Shown: piece after piece, positions 23,940-35,744 of the stretch
How the letters are laid out: every line of letters begins with the position of its first letter
How positions within the stretch are numbered: position 1 is the stretch's first letter
Source of the DNA: Protea cynaroides
Lineage: Eukaryota; Streptophyta; Magnoliopsida; Proteales; Proteaceae
Direction: 5' to 3'
Length of the DNA stretch: 64,000 bases
NCBI GenBank assembly: GCA_028583415.1
Contig: CM053267.1
Coordinates: forward strand, 24,995,064-25,059,063
The notes under the pieces: model-generated
What the model was told of the DNA's origin: nothing
Seen by the model: only the letters and a program-made list of their open reading frames with translations
The model's database searches: none
Position numbers and translations under genes: made by a program

Positions 23940-25598
23940 CAGGAAACACCCAGTGTTAAACCATTATGCCAAACAGTAGCTGCCCAACATGGCTTTTCCC
24001 TCTTATCATGCAATAAATCCATGCAGATCTTACAGAAAAATTCCCAGAAATTTCACCTATCCAAATAAGCTGATCTGGCCGACCCATAGATAATTTAATA
24101 TTCATGGCAGCATTAAACATGCTTGCAACATTTGTAACTCCACAAATGGCAATTTCCAATGACCATTATCTATAAAACAAGCAAGATAGAATAAAACTTT
24201 CCAGCATATCCATCAAGACCTGGAGAACTATGCTAATTCATTTCAAATACTGCATTTCTTATCTCATCATCTGAAGGCATTATATCCAAAGCAATGTTAT
24301 CTTCTAATGTTACCAAGGTTGGTATTACATCCAAACATTGAGGAATTTGCAAGTGACCCAGATTTTTATGAAACTCCTCATAATATTGTACTACATACTC
24401 CTTAATTGCATCCTGGTTATCCAGTAACACACTTTCTTCAGTCCTAAGCTCTCTGATCATGCTTTTATTACACCTTCCCTTTGCATATTGATTAAAAAAA
24501 AAAGAAAAAAAACTTGGAATTTTTATCCCCATTTTCAACCAATTGACAATGATTCCTGTAAAACACAAGCATCATCATGCTTGACTACCAAGTACCAACA
24601 CCTTTTGATCCCAAAAAAAAAAATTATTATAACCCGGTACCTCCATAGTCTCCTGTATATCCTCCAGCTGAATTCTCGACTGAATCACTTCCTTATAAAT
24701 ATTTGGGAAGACCTCTTTGGACCAACTCAGTAACCATCCTTTCAACTTCTTCAACTTAGACACCCCAACATAATAGGGATTACCCTAAGCTGGAATATTC
24801 CTCACCTCCTTGACAACCTCTTTGAATGCACCATAATCCATCCAAAAGTGCTCAATTTTAAATGGAACATTATTTGGCTTTGGAATAGTAGAACAACCAA
24901 CAATAATAGGGGAGTGATCAGATCCCACTTTATGCAACACACACTGAAAAGTCTTATCATAAATTGAAAACCATGCATTATTTCCAAAACTTCGATCCAA
25001 AACAACAGAAACACGACCAACCATTCTGTTGTTAGTCCAAGTATATTTTGGACCAGAAGATGGAATCTCCAAAAAATTTGCCGAATCCTCAAAAGCTTCA
25101 AACTCTTCAGCAAATCCCATTGAAAATGCGCCCGGACCAGATTTCTCATATGCAAACCGACAACAATTAAAATCTCCCACTATACCAACCAAGGAATTTC
25201 TTGAGTTGGAATAGTAATCAAATCTGTCCATAACACACGCCTATTGATTCTTCTATTATTAGCATAAATAAAAGAAATATAATGACGCACTCTACCAAAT
25301 ATAACCTCCACAGTCAGCTGCTGGTCAGCTGCTGGTCATTCATTGACACAATAGAAGGTTTAGATATATTTTTTTTCCAAAAAACCCATAAAGAAGGAAT
25401 TTTACCAGGTTTGATATTATGAATTAACTCTGCAGCATATCCCTTCCAATCCAAAAGTAAAGCCAGAAATTTACTAGGGTCCACCATTGGTTCAGCAACC
25501 CCTAAAATATCTGGACTCATTTCATTCAACAACATCTTTAATCTTCGTCTCAAAATAGGGCCCGAGATACCTCTGATATTCTAGTAAAAAAATTTCAT
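23940..25598 (-). pseudogene. LINE (L1-type) ORF2 remnant: endonuclease, RT mostly deleted, zinc-binding tail
   Basis: Non-LTR retrotransposon remnant. ATG at 25596-25598 then NIRGISGPILRRRLKMLLNE, the usual start of plant L1 ORF2. The endonuclease (EEP fold) follows: PDILGVAEP, LTVEVIFGRVRHYISFIYA, after a frameshift VGDFNCCRFAYEKSG, YTWTNNRMVGRVSVVLDR, and GSDHSPIIV, which holds the catalytic Asp-His pair. Next ELRTEESVLLDNQDAIKEYVVQYYEEFHK and MPSDDEIRNAVFEMN lead towards the RT, but the RT catalytic core is missing at about 24180-24235. 24159-23956 has SGNFSVRSAW, typical of the zf-RVT tail. ORF1 is absent (5' truncated). Several frameshifts. Inserted in or carried by the CACTA. Confidence 0.82.
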
Positions 25599-28394
25599 TT
25601 TTTAACTTTCTGTATATGGCTGCACATAGTGTATAGACTTGATGAGGGTGGCTGTTTTATCTAACTTCTATTTCCCTTTTCATTTCTTTTTTCATTCTCC
25701 CTTCAACTCACACTTATAATCCATTGAATCATGCAAATACTAAAATAAGAATAAATAATATGGCCAGAACACAGCCATTGATGGAAAGATAAGAGAGTGG
25801 GAAAACACAGAAACCACCCAAAGAGAAAAAGAAAATGTCAAAAGGAAAAGCAAAGGAAGGAAAGAATGTGGGAAAGGGTGGTGTTTTGTAATTTGTACTA
25901 CTAAACTATTAATTGGGAAGCAAGTGCAAAGGAGTACAATTCAAAGATGCCTTTGGTTGGACTGTGTATCATGTGTAGGTATGTCTGATTGTAGGACTTT
26001 AGTAGGTTGGGTCTGAACTGTTGGAGGGGATGCAGGAAGGTAACAGTCAATTGATAGTGCCGTATGAGTATGGAAGATCTAGATCATTCAAGTCAGCAAT
26101 GACCATCTCACCTTCTAAGTTTTATTCCCATATGCCATCCGTTATGTAAAGCTCAAAGAGGTGGCAACTCAATTAGTTACTAGGGTTGGGCATGAGTTTG
26201 GAAGATATAGGAGAGAAGATACCCATTTGTATCATGGTTGGTTGGATGGAAGTAAGGATAGCTAGAAGAAGATATAGGAGAGAAGATACCCATTTGTATC
26301 AAAATCTTGGATGCCTATTCCATTTCTGTATAACAAGTCACTTCAATTCTCAAGAGCTAAAAGATGGCATCAGTAAAGCCCAAATTAACCATATTTCATC
26401 ATCATTGCTATTGCAATCCTAGACAGCTAGTTACTGGAAATCTGAGTCTCAACTCTGAACTCTCAAGGCAATATTTAATATATTATGCTTAGCCTTTTCA
26501 TTTATTGGAAGATTTTACCTAGGCGGTATATAGGGTAGGATGAGGCTACACAGCTTGTCTTGTAGCCTTCATGCACTGAAATAACAGATTCCAATTCCAG
26601 TTTCATTGGCTTTTCTGTAGGAGCTGACCCTGGCAGAGGGGCCACATTCTATACTGCCAATTACCTAGGTAAAAGCTTTTAGGGCTCAGATCTAAGGAGG
26701 ATAACAGTGGCTTGTGTACTTAGGTGGTCCATCAATTCCCTTAGAGCAGACTGAAAGTCCACATTCAAGTCAACTAAGACTTATCTCAATCATCATGAAG
26801 TGACTACAACCACATTGTTTTGCCATTCGAGTCCATTTTAGGCCATACACTGGTAAGTATTAAGTTGCCAAGTATTTTAGAGCCTCAAACTTATACCCTA
26901 TAGATTGTCATTCATGCAGTCATTCATCTTCGTTGCCAATGACAGGCCTGCCCATCTGTCCATTTCAGTCAAATTTCTATCATCTTGGCACCTGTATGCA
27001 CTCAAAATCAGATTCCTTTAACTATATCAGAGCATGACAATACTCTCAATCTCCTCATATGGAGTACTACAAGAAGTTAACAGAAGTAAAAAAAAACTCA
27101 TGCTTCAAATAATAAACATGCAAATGGTACTTTGCAATTTAACCTGTAGTGTTTCACATTGTCTATCCTTCAATTGGAACAATGGCATGCCGCATATTAA
27201 CATGAAAGTACAAGAAGTCCAGGAAAATTGTATGGAGCCTGGACTTCGAAAGGATAAAAGAATATTATAGAATACATACAATTATGATAGTTTTAGATTG
27301 CGACATTGCACACTTTATTGCAGTTATTTATGAACGACCATTTATAAAGTAACTTAAAGGTATATTAATCAAAGCAAATATCTTTTTCCTGTTCCATGTT
27401 TTAACATTTTTAGCAGCTACTAATTAAGTGTTTTTAGATTGTGCCTAAGTCTCAAGGGCCAACCTTTCTTGTTTTGAATTCAAACTTTTTAACCCCGTGT
27501 TTTGTAGACAAATAGATAGATATTAATTTTCTTGTGCACTTGGAAGATCCCTACCCCCACCTACAACCACTGAATAAGAGGAGATTTGGTAGTATGAAAA
27601 TTGACTGGTATGTTCCTTTCAGAGTGGGAGCATAGTACAAATGTTCATGTAATGCCCAGACCACACAATCAATGCATTTCAACATTTTGATTGCATCTGT
27701 GCGTACGAGCATGAAAATAGGTGCTTTAGAATGAAATTGATAAAATTATGAAACCATGAGCATTCATGACTCTTTGGTCCAGTTGATCGAGAACTACTTT
27801 GTCGTTAGCCAATTTATTTTTTTTAGTTTTACACTCTGGACATCTGTTATTTGTTCTTCGTAATCTTTTACATTGGTATATTGAAATTCTAAAGTTTGTG
27901 GTGGTACATGTAGAATCTCATATAACTACTTTGTTTTTCTTATTTTCTTTTTTATGTGACTTTAACAAACAGCAAGCATGGAAGGCTGACATTTGTTTGC
28001 TCAATGCATTTCATGATTTAGGTTTTTGAAGAAGTTCAATGGGATGCTTGAAATGGTTGAATGCCTTCTTTTTGTATCTAAGAAATGAAAAGTGGTGTGG
28101 TGTGAATCAGATAAGGGAAGGAAGCTGAGAAGCATTTTGGTGGATTGGAGTTACAAGATTTTGGAATGCTATTGTATACAATGCATTTTTTTTTTGTTGT
28201 ACTTTGGAGTACTGTATATATACAATGTTTTTTTTTTAACTTAGCTTATTTCCCTGTAAAGGTTGGAATATCAGTTGCTAGTTTTTTTTCTAGTTTTTTG
28301 TGTTTTGCTTGTGTTTTATGATAGGATATATAGTTTTCAGTGTTTATAACAGGAATATTTCAGTATGCGTATTGCTTGGTAAAATTTTAAAAAA
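25599..28394. other. Gene-free stretch in the CACTA
   Basis: AT-rich, no conserved ORF. A word of about 33 bases (starting GAAGATATAGGAGAGAAGAT) occurs at 26203 and again near 26268, and GGTCAGCTGCTG is doubled at 25314-25337. Nothing else recognised. Confidence 0.4.
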
Positions 28395-28750
28395 AAAAAG
28401 ACTATTTTTACCGACGGTAAATAAATATCCGTTGGTAAATAATATTTTTACCCACGGAAATTATATTTTCGTCGGTAAATATACAAATTTATGCCCACGG
28501 AAATCTAAATTTCCGTGGGAAAAAATGTGGTATTATACTCGACGGTAATACAGAACGTGTTGGTAATTATAGATATTTTTACCAACGGAACATCTTTTAC
28601 CGTCGGTAAATATCAACAACTTCAACCACGGAAACTTACTTTCCGTGGCTAAAAATATAATATTTTAGCCACGAGAACTTACTTTCCGTGGGGAAAAATG
28701 TGAATTTATACCCACGGCAGCTAAGCCCACAGATTATACGACGGAAAACT
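28395..28750. repeat. CACTA right subterminal palindromic repeats
   Basis: Repeated units TTTTTACC-(G/A)ACGG-n-CCGTCGGTAAA in the outer-left half and CCACGGAAA-n-TTTCCGTGGC nearer the right end. The core differs from the left end (ACCGACGG against GCCACGG), with a change from one form to the other around 28495-28625. Confidence 0.75.
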
Positions 28751-28781
28751 TCTGTCGCCAAATATAAACATTGTTGTAGTG
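28751..28781 (-). repeat. CACTA right terminal inverted repeat
   Basis: Reverse complement starts CACTACAACAAT and ends GGCGACAGA; followed by the TAA duplication at 28782-28784 and the LTR text CTTAAATTC. Confidence 0.92.
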
Positions 28782-30117
28782 TAACTTAAATTCATATAAC
28801 TTTTAGATTGTTAAATCAATTCAAAGAGAATTTCAAGGCTTGGAAGGACATCGAGAATTGCTAACAGGTTAGGGAACAAGACCTAAACTAATTGGATAAT
28901 AACAAACTGTTTATTTTTATTGAGTTCAATGTCATGATTGATTCTATGCGTGTATGCTCGTAATGTGCATCTCAGATGTCATCTAATATTCCTGCTATTA
29001 CTGTTCATGCATATTTAATTCGGTTTATTTATAACATGATGATGATGATGATGTTAGGAATAGGCATGTGAATGTATGTGTGTGGTTGCTGTGCTGGATG
29101 CGAGAGGAGCATCAGGGGTAGGATGTGGTATGGTGGTCTTCGACCTCGTCACCAGACTCTAGCTCTATCTCTACTCAAGTGTTGCCCACTAACATCGTCG
29201 TATCGCCATTACCTTAGCAGAACTATTACATCGTAGGGCATCAAGGGAGGTGGTCTTGGACTGTGTGGTCTCTGACTCTGTCGGGGGGCATTAGCTCTAT
29301 CTCTATGGACGTATTGAGGGATGCTGGGGTGAGGCCTTGGATACACTTTTTGGCATTAGGATTGGTTAGTTGCGAGCCCAGTTTACAAGCCCTCGCCAAT
29401 AGAGGCTTACGTATTGGTATGGGTAGGGCATCAGGGGAAGTGTTGGCGGTATTTGATCCGGATACTTTAGCTCTATCTCTATTCCATAGTGGGTGCTTAT
29501 GGACGGCAATGGTGTTTGATCCTTTGGGCAGATTCACACACTCGTGTATAGAGGTGCGGCGTCCACCAAACCTTTCTATAGCACATTGCAAACTTAAAAC
29601 TAGACCAAAGATATGAATTGAATGCATGCATATGATTGTTGCATTGTTTTGTTTGCTTACTGAGCCGTGATGTGTGCTCACCCTTTCGACATCGAATATT
29701 TTTAGTTAATGATGTTGATCCTAATGCTGAAGAATATATGAATGCGCCTACATATGGACACGTTGCTATGATGGACGTAGAAGCTAAAGAAGATATGCAT
29801 GATTCATCATACGAATGCAACCAATGTGTTTTTGCTTAAGTTTAGTTATAATTTGAACATCAGATATGTAATTGATTAGTTATTTTTATGTCTTGTGGTT
29901 TTGAGATAATTGGATTAAATACTTATTTATCACTGTTAGACTCTCAGTTCATTATCTGTAAAACTTCTGCTTATTTGTTTATTACCTCTGATTATTAATG
30001 TGGAATGTGTGTGTGGTTTGATATGGTGGGTACGACCTATGCTAGATCTTGGGTGAACTGTTTGTTTATTGGCGGTTCATCACACCATTCTGGTTAAACC
30101 AAAATTGAGGTGTGACA
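28782..30117 (+). repeat. 3' LTR of element B, second part
   Basis: Resumes at TAACTTAAATTC and runs colinear with 3232-4563, ending GGTGTGACA at 30117. The (ATG)n run is at 29036-29054 and the TAGCTCTATCTCTA units at 29159-29490. Followed by target duplication AACAA. Confidence 0.9.
29718..29839 (+). CDS. LTR exon-like micro-ORF, element B 3' LTR
   Basis: Same stretch as 4164-4291: EEYMNAPTYGHVAMMD... to HDSSYECNQCVFA. Here the first motif Cys is Tyr and the preceding CAG is TTG, so the presumed splice acceptor is lost in this copy. The reading frame is still open to its stop. Confidence 0.35.
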
Positions 30118-30122
30118 AACAA
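30118..30122. repeat. Right target-site duplication of element B
   Basis: AACAA, partner of GACAA at 2222-2226. Confidence 0.8.
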
Positions 30123-31242
30123 AGACCCGCAGGTTTGCTACAACCACTATCAAAGCCAGCATGGAAGTGGGATTGTATCACAATGGATTTCGTCACTAGC
30201 CTACCCTTGACATCAAAGGTCAGTGGATGCCGTATGGGTGATAGTCGATTGACTTACCAAGACAGCCCGCTTCATAGCTATTAGACCTCAGCACACATGG
30301 ACAGATTGACCAAGCTATATGTGGATAACATAATTAGACTTCACGGTGTACTGAAAAGCATAGTGTCTGGCAGATACCCCCGCTTTATATCAAAGTTCTG
30401 GAAAGGATTACAGAAAGTCATGGGAACCAAACTGAAGTTTAGTATAGTTTTTTTATCCTCAGACAGATAGGCAATCAGAGAGAACCATTCAAATCTTGGA
30501 GGATATGCTCTGAGCGTGCTCTAGATTTCAAGGGAGCTTGGGACAAAAAGCTATCGCTCATCGAGTTTGCTTATAACAATAGCTACCAAGCTACGATCCA
30601 AATTGCCCCATACGAGGCACTCTATGGGAAGAAATGTTGTACACCTCTGTTATGGAATGAGGTAGGAGAGAGAAGGATCATAGGACCAGAATTTGTAGAA
30701 GAAATTTATCGAGCGATCGATCAAATTAAAGAAAGAGTAAAGACAGCTCAAGTTCAATAAGAGCATTATGCAGACAATCGACGTCGAGATCTGGAGTTTG
30801 CAGTAGGTGACAAGGTATTCTTGAAGATATTATCGGTGCGAGGCCTGAAATGGTTCGGTAAGAAAGGGAAGCTATGCTCTAGATATGTGGGACCGCACGA
30901 GATACTAACCAGACGAGGACAGGTGGCGTATCAACTAGCTCTACCACCATCAATGTCTAACATTCATGATGTGTTCCATGTTTCTTTACTGAAGAAGTAT
31001 GTTAGGGATCTATCGCACATCTTGACAGCAGACCCACCTGACTTGACATAGGATTTAACCTTTGAGGTGGTACCTGTGATGCTCATAAGCCGAAAGGTAC
31101 AACACCTCCGAAGCGAAGATATCCATTACGTCAAAGTGCATTGGAAAAGCCAAGATGTGGAAGAAATCACTTGGGAGGAGGTGAACGCAATGCGAAATGA
31201 GTACCCTAACCTTTTCGATGAACAAGGTACGTGTAAATTTTG
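30123..31242 (+). pseudogene. pol: Element A integrase core and chromodomain
   Basis: Continues exactly where 2226 stopped. Contains PAWKWDCITMDFVTSLPL (first catalytic Asp; about 30155-30210), a frame change, the LHGV...R..PRF..KFWKGLQKVMGT region (30340-30440), a SE-RT motif (30476-30488, frame broken before and after), EFAYNNSYQATIQ near 30560-30600, VGPHEILTRRGQVAYQLALP, FHVSLLKKYVRD, and the chromodomain-like end HYVKVHWKSQDVEEITWEE...YPNLF, ending at GTCKF-stop (31242). Stops near 30511, 30760 and 31048. B's insertion destroyed it; small indels came later or before. Confidence 0.88.
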
Positions 31243-31247
31243 AGGCC

Positions 31248-31328
31248 AAAATTTCTTTTAAGGGTAGGGGAGTTATGAGACCTACATGCAAATTTCGGGG
31301 ATGAAATTTCTTTTAAGGGTGGGGGAGT
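31248..31328 (+). repeat. Duplicated polypurine tract/LTR border of element A
   Basis: AAATTTCTTTTAAGGGT starts at 31248 and again at 31304, period 56. The first copy is followed by a decayed LTR start (TATGAGACC), the second by the true one (TGTAAGACCC at 31329). The working tract is 31314-31327. Confidence 0.75.
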
Positions 31329-33502
31329 TGTAAGACCCACACTCCATGAACCCGATCAAACCTCTATTTCATGTCGTAACAGGTCTTCCAATCATAATCG
31401 GACCAGACGGGACGAGCGGATGACAATCAGGTATGAAAATGACCAAAACAGAGATAATTTTTATACTGGTCTCATGGTACCGGTCTATGGTACTTGTCGA
31501 CTGGTATGTCTACCCAGGCAGACTATTTAGATCAGAAAATGGATCTCTGTGGGTCCCACTTGCCAAATCTCAATCCTACAGACTTTCCTGACATAATAAA
31601 ACTTCCTAAAACCTAATCTAGCCTATTTAAGGACCTCTAAACCTCCTTAAACCTCTTTGATTGATCCTCACAAACCCTAGAGAGGAGAAAGAGATTTGAA
31701 GAGGAGAAAAAGCTAAGAAAGGTGGAAGAGGAGCCGCCGTTGCACGAAGAACACAATAGTTGAGAACCAACGATAAGTGCTTGAACTTCTCTCTAAGTTA
31801 AGCATTATGGATGACTTATCATGACTGATCAATACCATGCAAGGCTAGGTATTGATCAAAGTCTCTAAATTCTGTCAAACCCTAATTCGGTTGATAAACC
31901 TTAGATTTGAATTCTAAACTAAGATTTCTTAGAATGTAGACTTTGAATGAAAGATAAAAACAATCCTAAAATGTTGCTCAAGCTTAGAAGGCATAGAAGG
32001 AACCCTAGAAGCCATAAGGGGTGACCGACGGGAGACGAACACTAAGTTGGTGGTCTTCCGGAGGCATACCTGTCCACCATACTGTCGCACCATATGCGAT
32101 CGGTACAGTGACTAGTACCTCTCGGGAGCTGGTCATGAAGGGACCGGTCGACCATACCGATCATACCATTCCCTACAGGGCAGTTACCGGTACTTGCAAT
32201 CGGTATGCACTGTATTAGGTATATTTTGATACCAGTTGGTTTCTGACCAACGTAAACTCTAAGAAACTAATTCTAATTAAACCTTAACATCGTATAGAAC
32301 CCTGTGATAGCGAGATTGGATGTTGTGACGTAGAACAAGCTAGCAATCAGGCGTCAGGTAAGGCAATCAGACCTAAACCTTAATTAACTAATAACAGTAA
32401 AACGTTGTTAATAACTATTATTCTATGGGGTAATGCTTGTGCATATTTACATGTTATCTTTACTTTCAGTTATTATATTGTTCATGCATACTCACTATGC
32501 TAGGTTGTGATTGTTAGGCATGTGATTGTTTTTGTTAGTGTGTGGAATGGGAAGGGCCTGGGGTCTAGGATCATTCCTCACACTAGCACCTTTTCGTATC
32601 ATTACTATCTTATCATGCTTGGTACGGGTAGGGTATCAGGGGAAGGACGTGGCACTATGGTCTCTGGTCTGACCACCAGACTCGAGCCCTATCTCTATGC
32701 CATAGGAAGCAGTGCTAGGGTAGGGCCTACTATGATGACATATAGGATTGGTTAGTTGTGAGCCCAGTTTACAAGCCCTCGCCAATAGGGGCTTACGTGT
32801 TGGTATGGGTAGGGCATTAGGGAAGTGTTGGCGGTGTGTGATCCGAACACTTTAGTTCTATCTTTATTCCATGGTGGGTGCATGTGGGACGACAATGGTG
32901 TTTGATCCATTGGGCGGATTTACACACTCGTGTATAGAGGTGCGGTGGCCGCCAATCCTTTTTGTAGCACATTGCAAATTTAAAACCATACCATAATGTG
33001 AATGTTACTAATGCATGTTGCTTATTGTATTGTCTGATTTTCTTACTGAGCTAAGTTGTGAGCTCACCCTTGTATATATACATGTTTTTAGATGTTGATG
33101 CAGGTTATACTGTGGAGGACTACGTAAATGCTTCAGTATATAGAGGTGTTGCTGCTTTAGAAGTGCAAGCAGGGGAGAATAAGCATGACGCTTCATGCGA
33201 GTGCCCTTTCTGCGTGTACCTCTAGGATGATTTTATTTTATTTTATTTTATTTTAGTTGGATTCATAAATTGTGTAAAGATATTTTATTTACATTGGTGT
33301 GGAGATAATTAGTTACTATACTTATAATGTAGAACTCAGTTCATTTAATTTAAGACTTCCGCTGTATTTATTTATATTCTGATTATAGTTATGTGCAATG
33401 ATTTGTATTAGTGGATACGGTTTTATTGAGATCCTGGTATGAATCGTTGGTTTAGTGACAGTTCACTCACATTTTTGGTTAAGCCAGAATTGGGGTGTGA
33501 CA
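31329..33502 (+). repeat. 3' LTR of element A
   Basis: TGTAAGACCC at 31329 to GGTGTGACA at 33502, 2174 bp. Its first 1400 bases differ strongly from B (own GGTCG/CGACC block at 32080-32200), but 32750-32990 (caagccctcgccaatagg-type unit, TTAGTTCTATCTTTATTCC) matches the other LTRs. The right flank AATTT is the expected target duplication, whose partner lies outside the window. Confidence 0.85.
33104..33225 (+). CDS. LTR exon-like micro-ORF, element A
   Basis: After GATGCAG, reads TVEDYVNASVYRGVAAL..HDASCECPFCVYL to TAG at 33223-33225. The LTR around it is far diverged from B and D, and the text just upstream of the AG does not align in protein, yet the peptide pattern and the C-E-C-x2-C are kept. 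This is the best single piece of evidence for coding constraint. Confidence 0.4.
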
Positions 33503-34260
33503 AATTTTGTCCGTTAAGCTAAAATACGGGTACCTGCATTAGTAATGTTCATGGTTTAAGTTTCAACATCCCATGACTTCCAACCCTTGCCAATAGGGTT
33601 TAGGTATTGGCATAGGCTTATTTTAAAGGGACTGACCATGGAAGGGAGTGAACTAGATATGGGTCAGTAGCCTTCCTCTTGAGAGTAAACCTAGGGATAT
33701 TGCGTTCTAAGTGCTTTTCCTCAAGGACTGGGCATGTTACTTAATGACGGGAGGTACCTTAAGGATTGGGTGCATTACCCAGTGAAGGATTGAAGCTTAA
33801 TTATGTTGATTTTAGGATGAACCCTTTGATGGGGGAATGCTGGTAAGTACCTTGGCATAACCCCTGGTGTCGTTATCTTCATTCTTTGAGTTATGATTTA
33901 CATGTTGAGTGAACAATTGTGGATCATTTACTTACCCATGCTTGAGTGTTCATGCCTGATGTTATGGTGTGATGTGAAAGAGTGCACGCCTATTTATAAA
34001 CCAAAGCCTTAATAAAATTTTCATGCATTTGTGTGCTTTGTCTATGCTGATTTCCTTACTGAGCATGTAGTTTGCTCACCCCTTTATACGTACAAAATTT
34101 TATATTGTTTTATAGGTAATACTAATGTTGATATATTTGAAGATGAACTTTCTGAAAATGATTCGCATGATTCTACATGTGAATATGATGACTATCTTTA
34201 TGGACCAAGGACAAGGTTTTCATTGATTTGAAAATTTCTCTATCTCGAGAAACTGGATTT
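33503..34260 (+). mobile_element. Part of a diverged LTR, probably the 5' LTR of element C
   Basis: Begins directly at the end of A's LTR. It contains LTR-family landmarks in the right order: CCAACCCTTGCCAATAGGG, TTTCCTTACTGAGC..TTGCTCACCCC, then the exon-like stretch. It lacks both ends. The simplest reading is that A was inserted in this LTR and that the rest continues at about 39891-40274. Confidence 0.5.
34116..34231 (+). CDS. LTR exon-like micro-ORF, diverged copy
   Basis: After TTGTTTTATAG, reads NTNVDIFEDELSENDSHDST and then CEYDDYLYG, a variant of the HDSSCEC motif with only the first Cys left. It runs on to a stop at 34229-34231. Confidence 0.3.
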
Positions 34261-34699
34261 TTCTTTATTTAAGCACCCCATTTTTTCCATCCCCAGTTGA
34301 ACAAAGTCTTACTGGAGTGTAGACAACAAAGTGGGAGAAATGAGAGAAAGTTTGAAAAGTACAGGGGAGGTGAGTGAAACTCTCTAAAAAATGATAGTCG
34401 ATCAGTCCGGGCATACTCTCTATAGTGTTTTGAGAATAACTAAAATGGTCCCTAGTGTCCAGGAGCCTAAGTGAACACATATGGTAAGTTGGTGAATCTA
34501 AATGCAAGGTTTAAATTTTTGGCTATGACTTTGAGGCAGTTTTTGATGGGCCCCATAGTAAGGAAATGGGTTGCAACCTGCATGGATGCGTAGGTCTTGG
34601 AAATACCTTCAAAATGAGACCAGAATCACTCAATTCCCATGTCAAATGGAGAAGATATGGCTATTTTAGTCTGGGAATAAGAATAAAGGTATTTTCTGA

Positions 34700-35400
34700 A
34701 GATTAATAATATCCAGGGGCTTGCATGCAAATTATCGTAAGTTTAATTACTTAAACTTCATCTTCTCATATCTCGCTCATCTAACGTCCAAATAAAGTGA
34801 TTCCAGTGCCATTATTCTTCATTTTTTGATGCTCTACAAAGTGGAAGTAGAAAATCTGGAGCAAAGGTCTTCGAGGGATCCCATGCAAAGCTGTAAATCG
34901 ATATGCCTGCTTAAACTTCAATTCATCATAATTTTATTATCCGACGTCCAAATGAAGTGATTCAAACTCCAGTATTTCTCATTTTTAGTGCTCTATAAAG
35001 TGGACATGAAGGATTTGATACATAGGTCTCCGAGGCATCCCATGCAGAGTTGTTAGTCGATTTATCGTAAATTGACTGTTTAAACTTTAGAAATTCATAA
35101 GTTGGCTATTTTACATCCAAATGCGGTGATTTAAACTCCAGTATTTCTCATTTTTAGTGTTCTACAAAGTGGACATGAAGGATTTTAGGCAGAGGTTTTC
35201 GAGGCATCCCATGCAGAGTTGCTAGCCGAGTTATCATGAATTAGCCTATTTAAACTTCAGAAATTCATAAGTTGGCCATTTTACATCCAAATGAGGTGAT
35301 TCAAACTCGAGTGCTTTTCATTTTTAGTGTTCTACAAAGTAAATGTAGAAAATTTGGGGTAGAGGCTGTCGAAAAATTCTATACAGAATGGCGGTGGAAA
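34700..35400 (+). repeat. Tandem repeat, 160-170-bp units, four copies
   Basis: The word (A/G)TCCAAAT..(A/G)GTGATTC lies at 34786, 34946, 35115 and 35285. Each unit also has TTTTTAGTG(T/C)TCTA(C/T)AAAGT and GGCATCCCATGCAGAGTTG. Tandem arrays like this are known before the 3' LTR in Tat-type elements; here that is only a comparison. Confidence 0.8.
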
Positions 35401-35744
35401 TGGTCTATGAAATGATTGAGAGAGAAAAATCAATCTTGGCCCAACCTAGCTCAACCCATATCAGTTTGACCCAGTCAACTCATGTTGGTCTGAATCCAGT
35501 CAACTCAGACTAGTCCAAACCGAACCAGTTCGACTCACGTGCATTTTACATTAGATGCATTATATTATTTATTATAATATATATTATATATATTATGCTA
35601 TACTATATATCATATATGCTATAATATTATGCATTACATGTGACATATCATGATGTGTACGTATATATAGTGGGTTATCTATATTATATGTATCCATATA
35701 TAGGGGGTCGAGAGAGGCCGTGAGAAGAGATAATAAGATTTGGC

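Larger units (their letters stand above)
12592..28781 (+). mobile_element. CACTA (En/Spm) DNA transposon, 16.2 kb
   Basis: Both ends start CACTACAACAAT with about 27 of 31 terminal bases matching, a 3-bp TAA duplication, GC-box-like subterminal palindromes at both ends (12623-13100, 28395-28750) and two degraded transposase genes on the plus strand (TNPD-like 17083-19007, TNPA-like 19024-20364). Roughly 4 kb before the genes and 8 kb after them have no gene; the latter carries a LINE. It sits in B's 3' LTR, so it is younger than B. The broken TNPD makes it non-autonomous now. Confidence 0.92.
2227..30117 (+). mobile_element. Element B: Ty3/gypsy (chromovirus, Del/Tekay-like) LTR retrotransposon, carrying a CACTA insertion
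   Basis: Order: 5' LTR 2227-4563, primer site 4567-4578, antisense gene 6068-4851, leader, gag from 6826, intron 8075-8143, pol to 11595, polypurine tract 11578-11589, 3' LTR 11591-12591 plus 28782-30117. Without the 16.2-kb CACTA the element is about 11.7 kb. The two LTRs are 2337 and about 2340 bp. A hand alignment of their first 113 bases shows about 17 differences, almost all transitions, so the insertion is old. It sits in the integrase of element A. Assignment to Del/Tekay rests on the C-terminal chromodomain, long LTRs and tRNA-iMet primer site. Confidence 0.88.

Noticed and set aside
29241..29681. ORFs of 117 and 146 codons on both strands of B's 3' LTR (similar ones at 3707-3964 and 52992-53354)
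   Set aside because: They span the degenerate internal repeats of the LTR, both strands are open by chance, and reading frames are not kept among LTRs.
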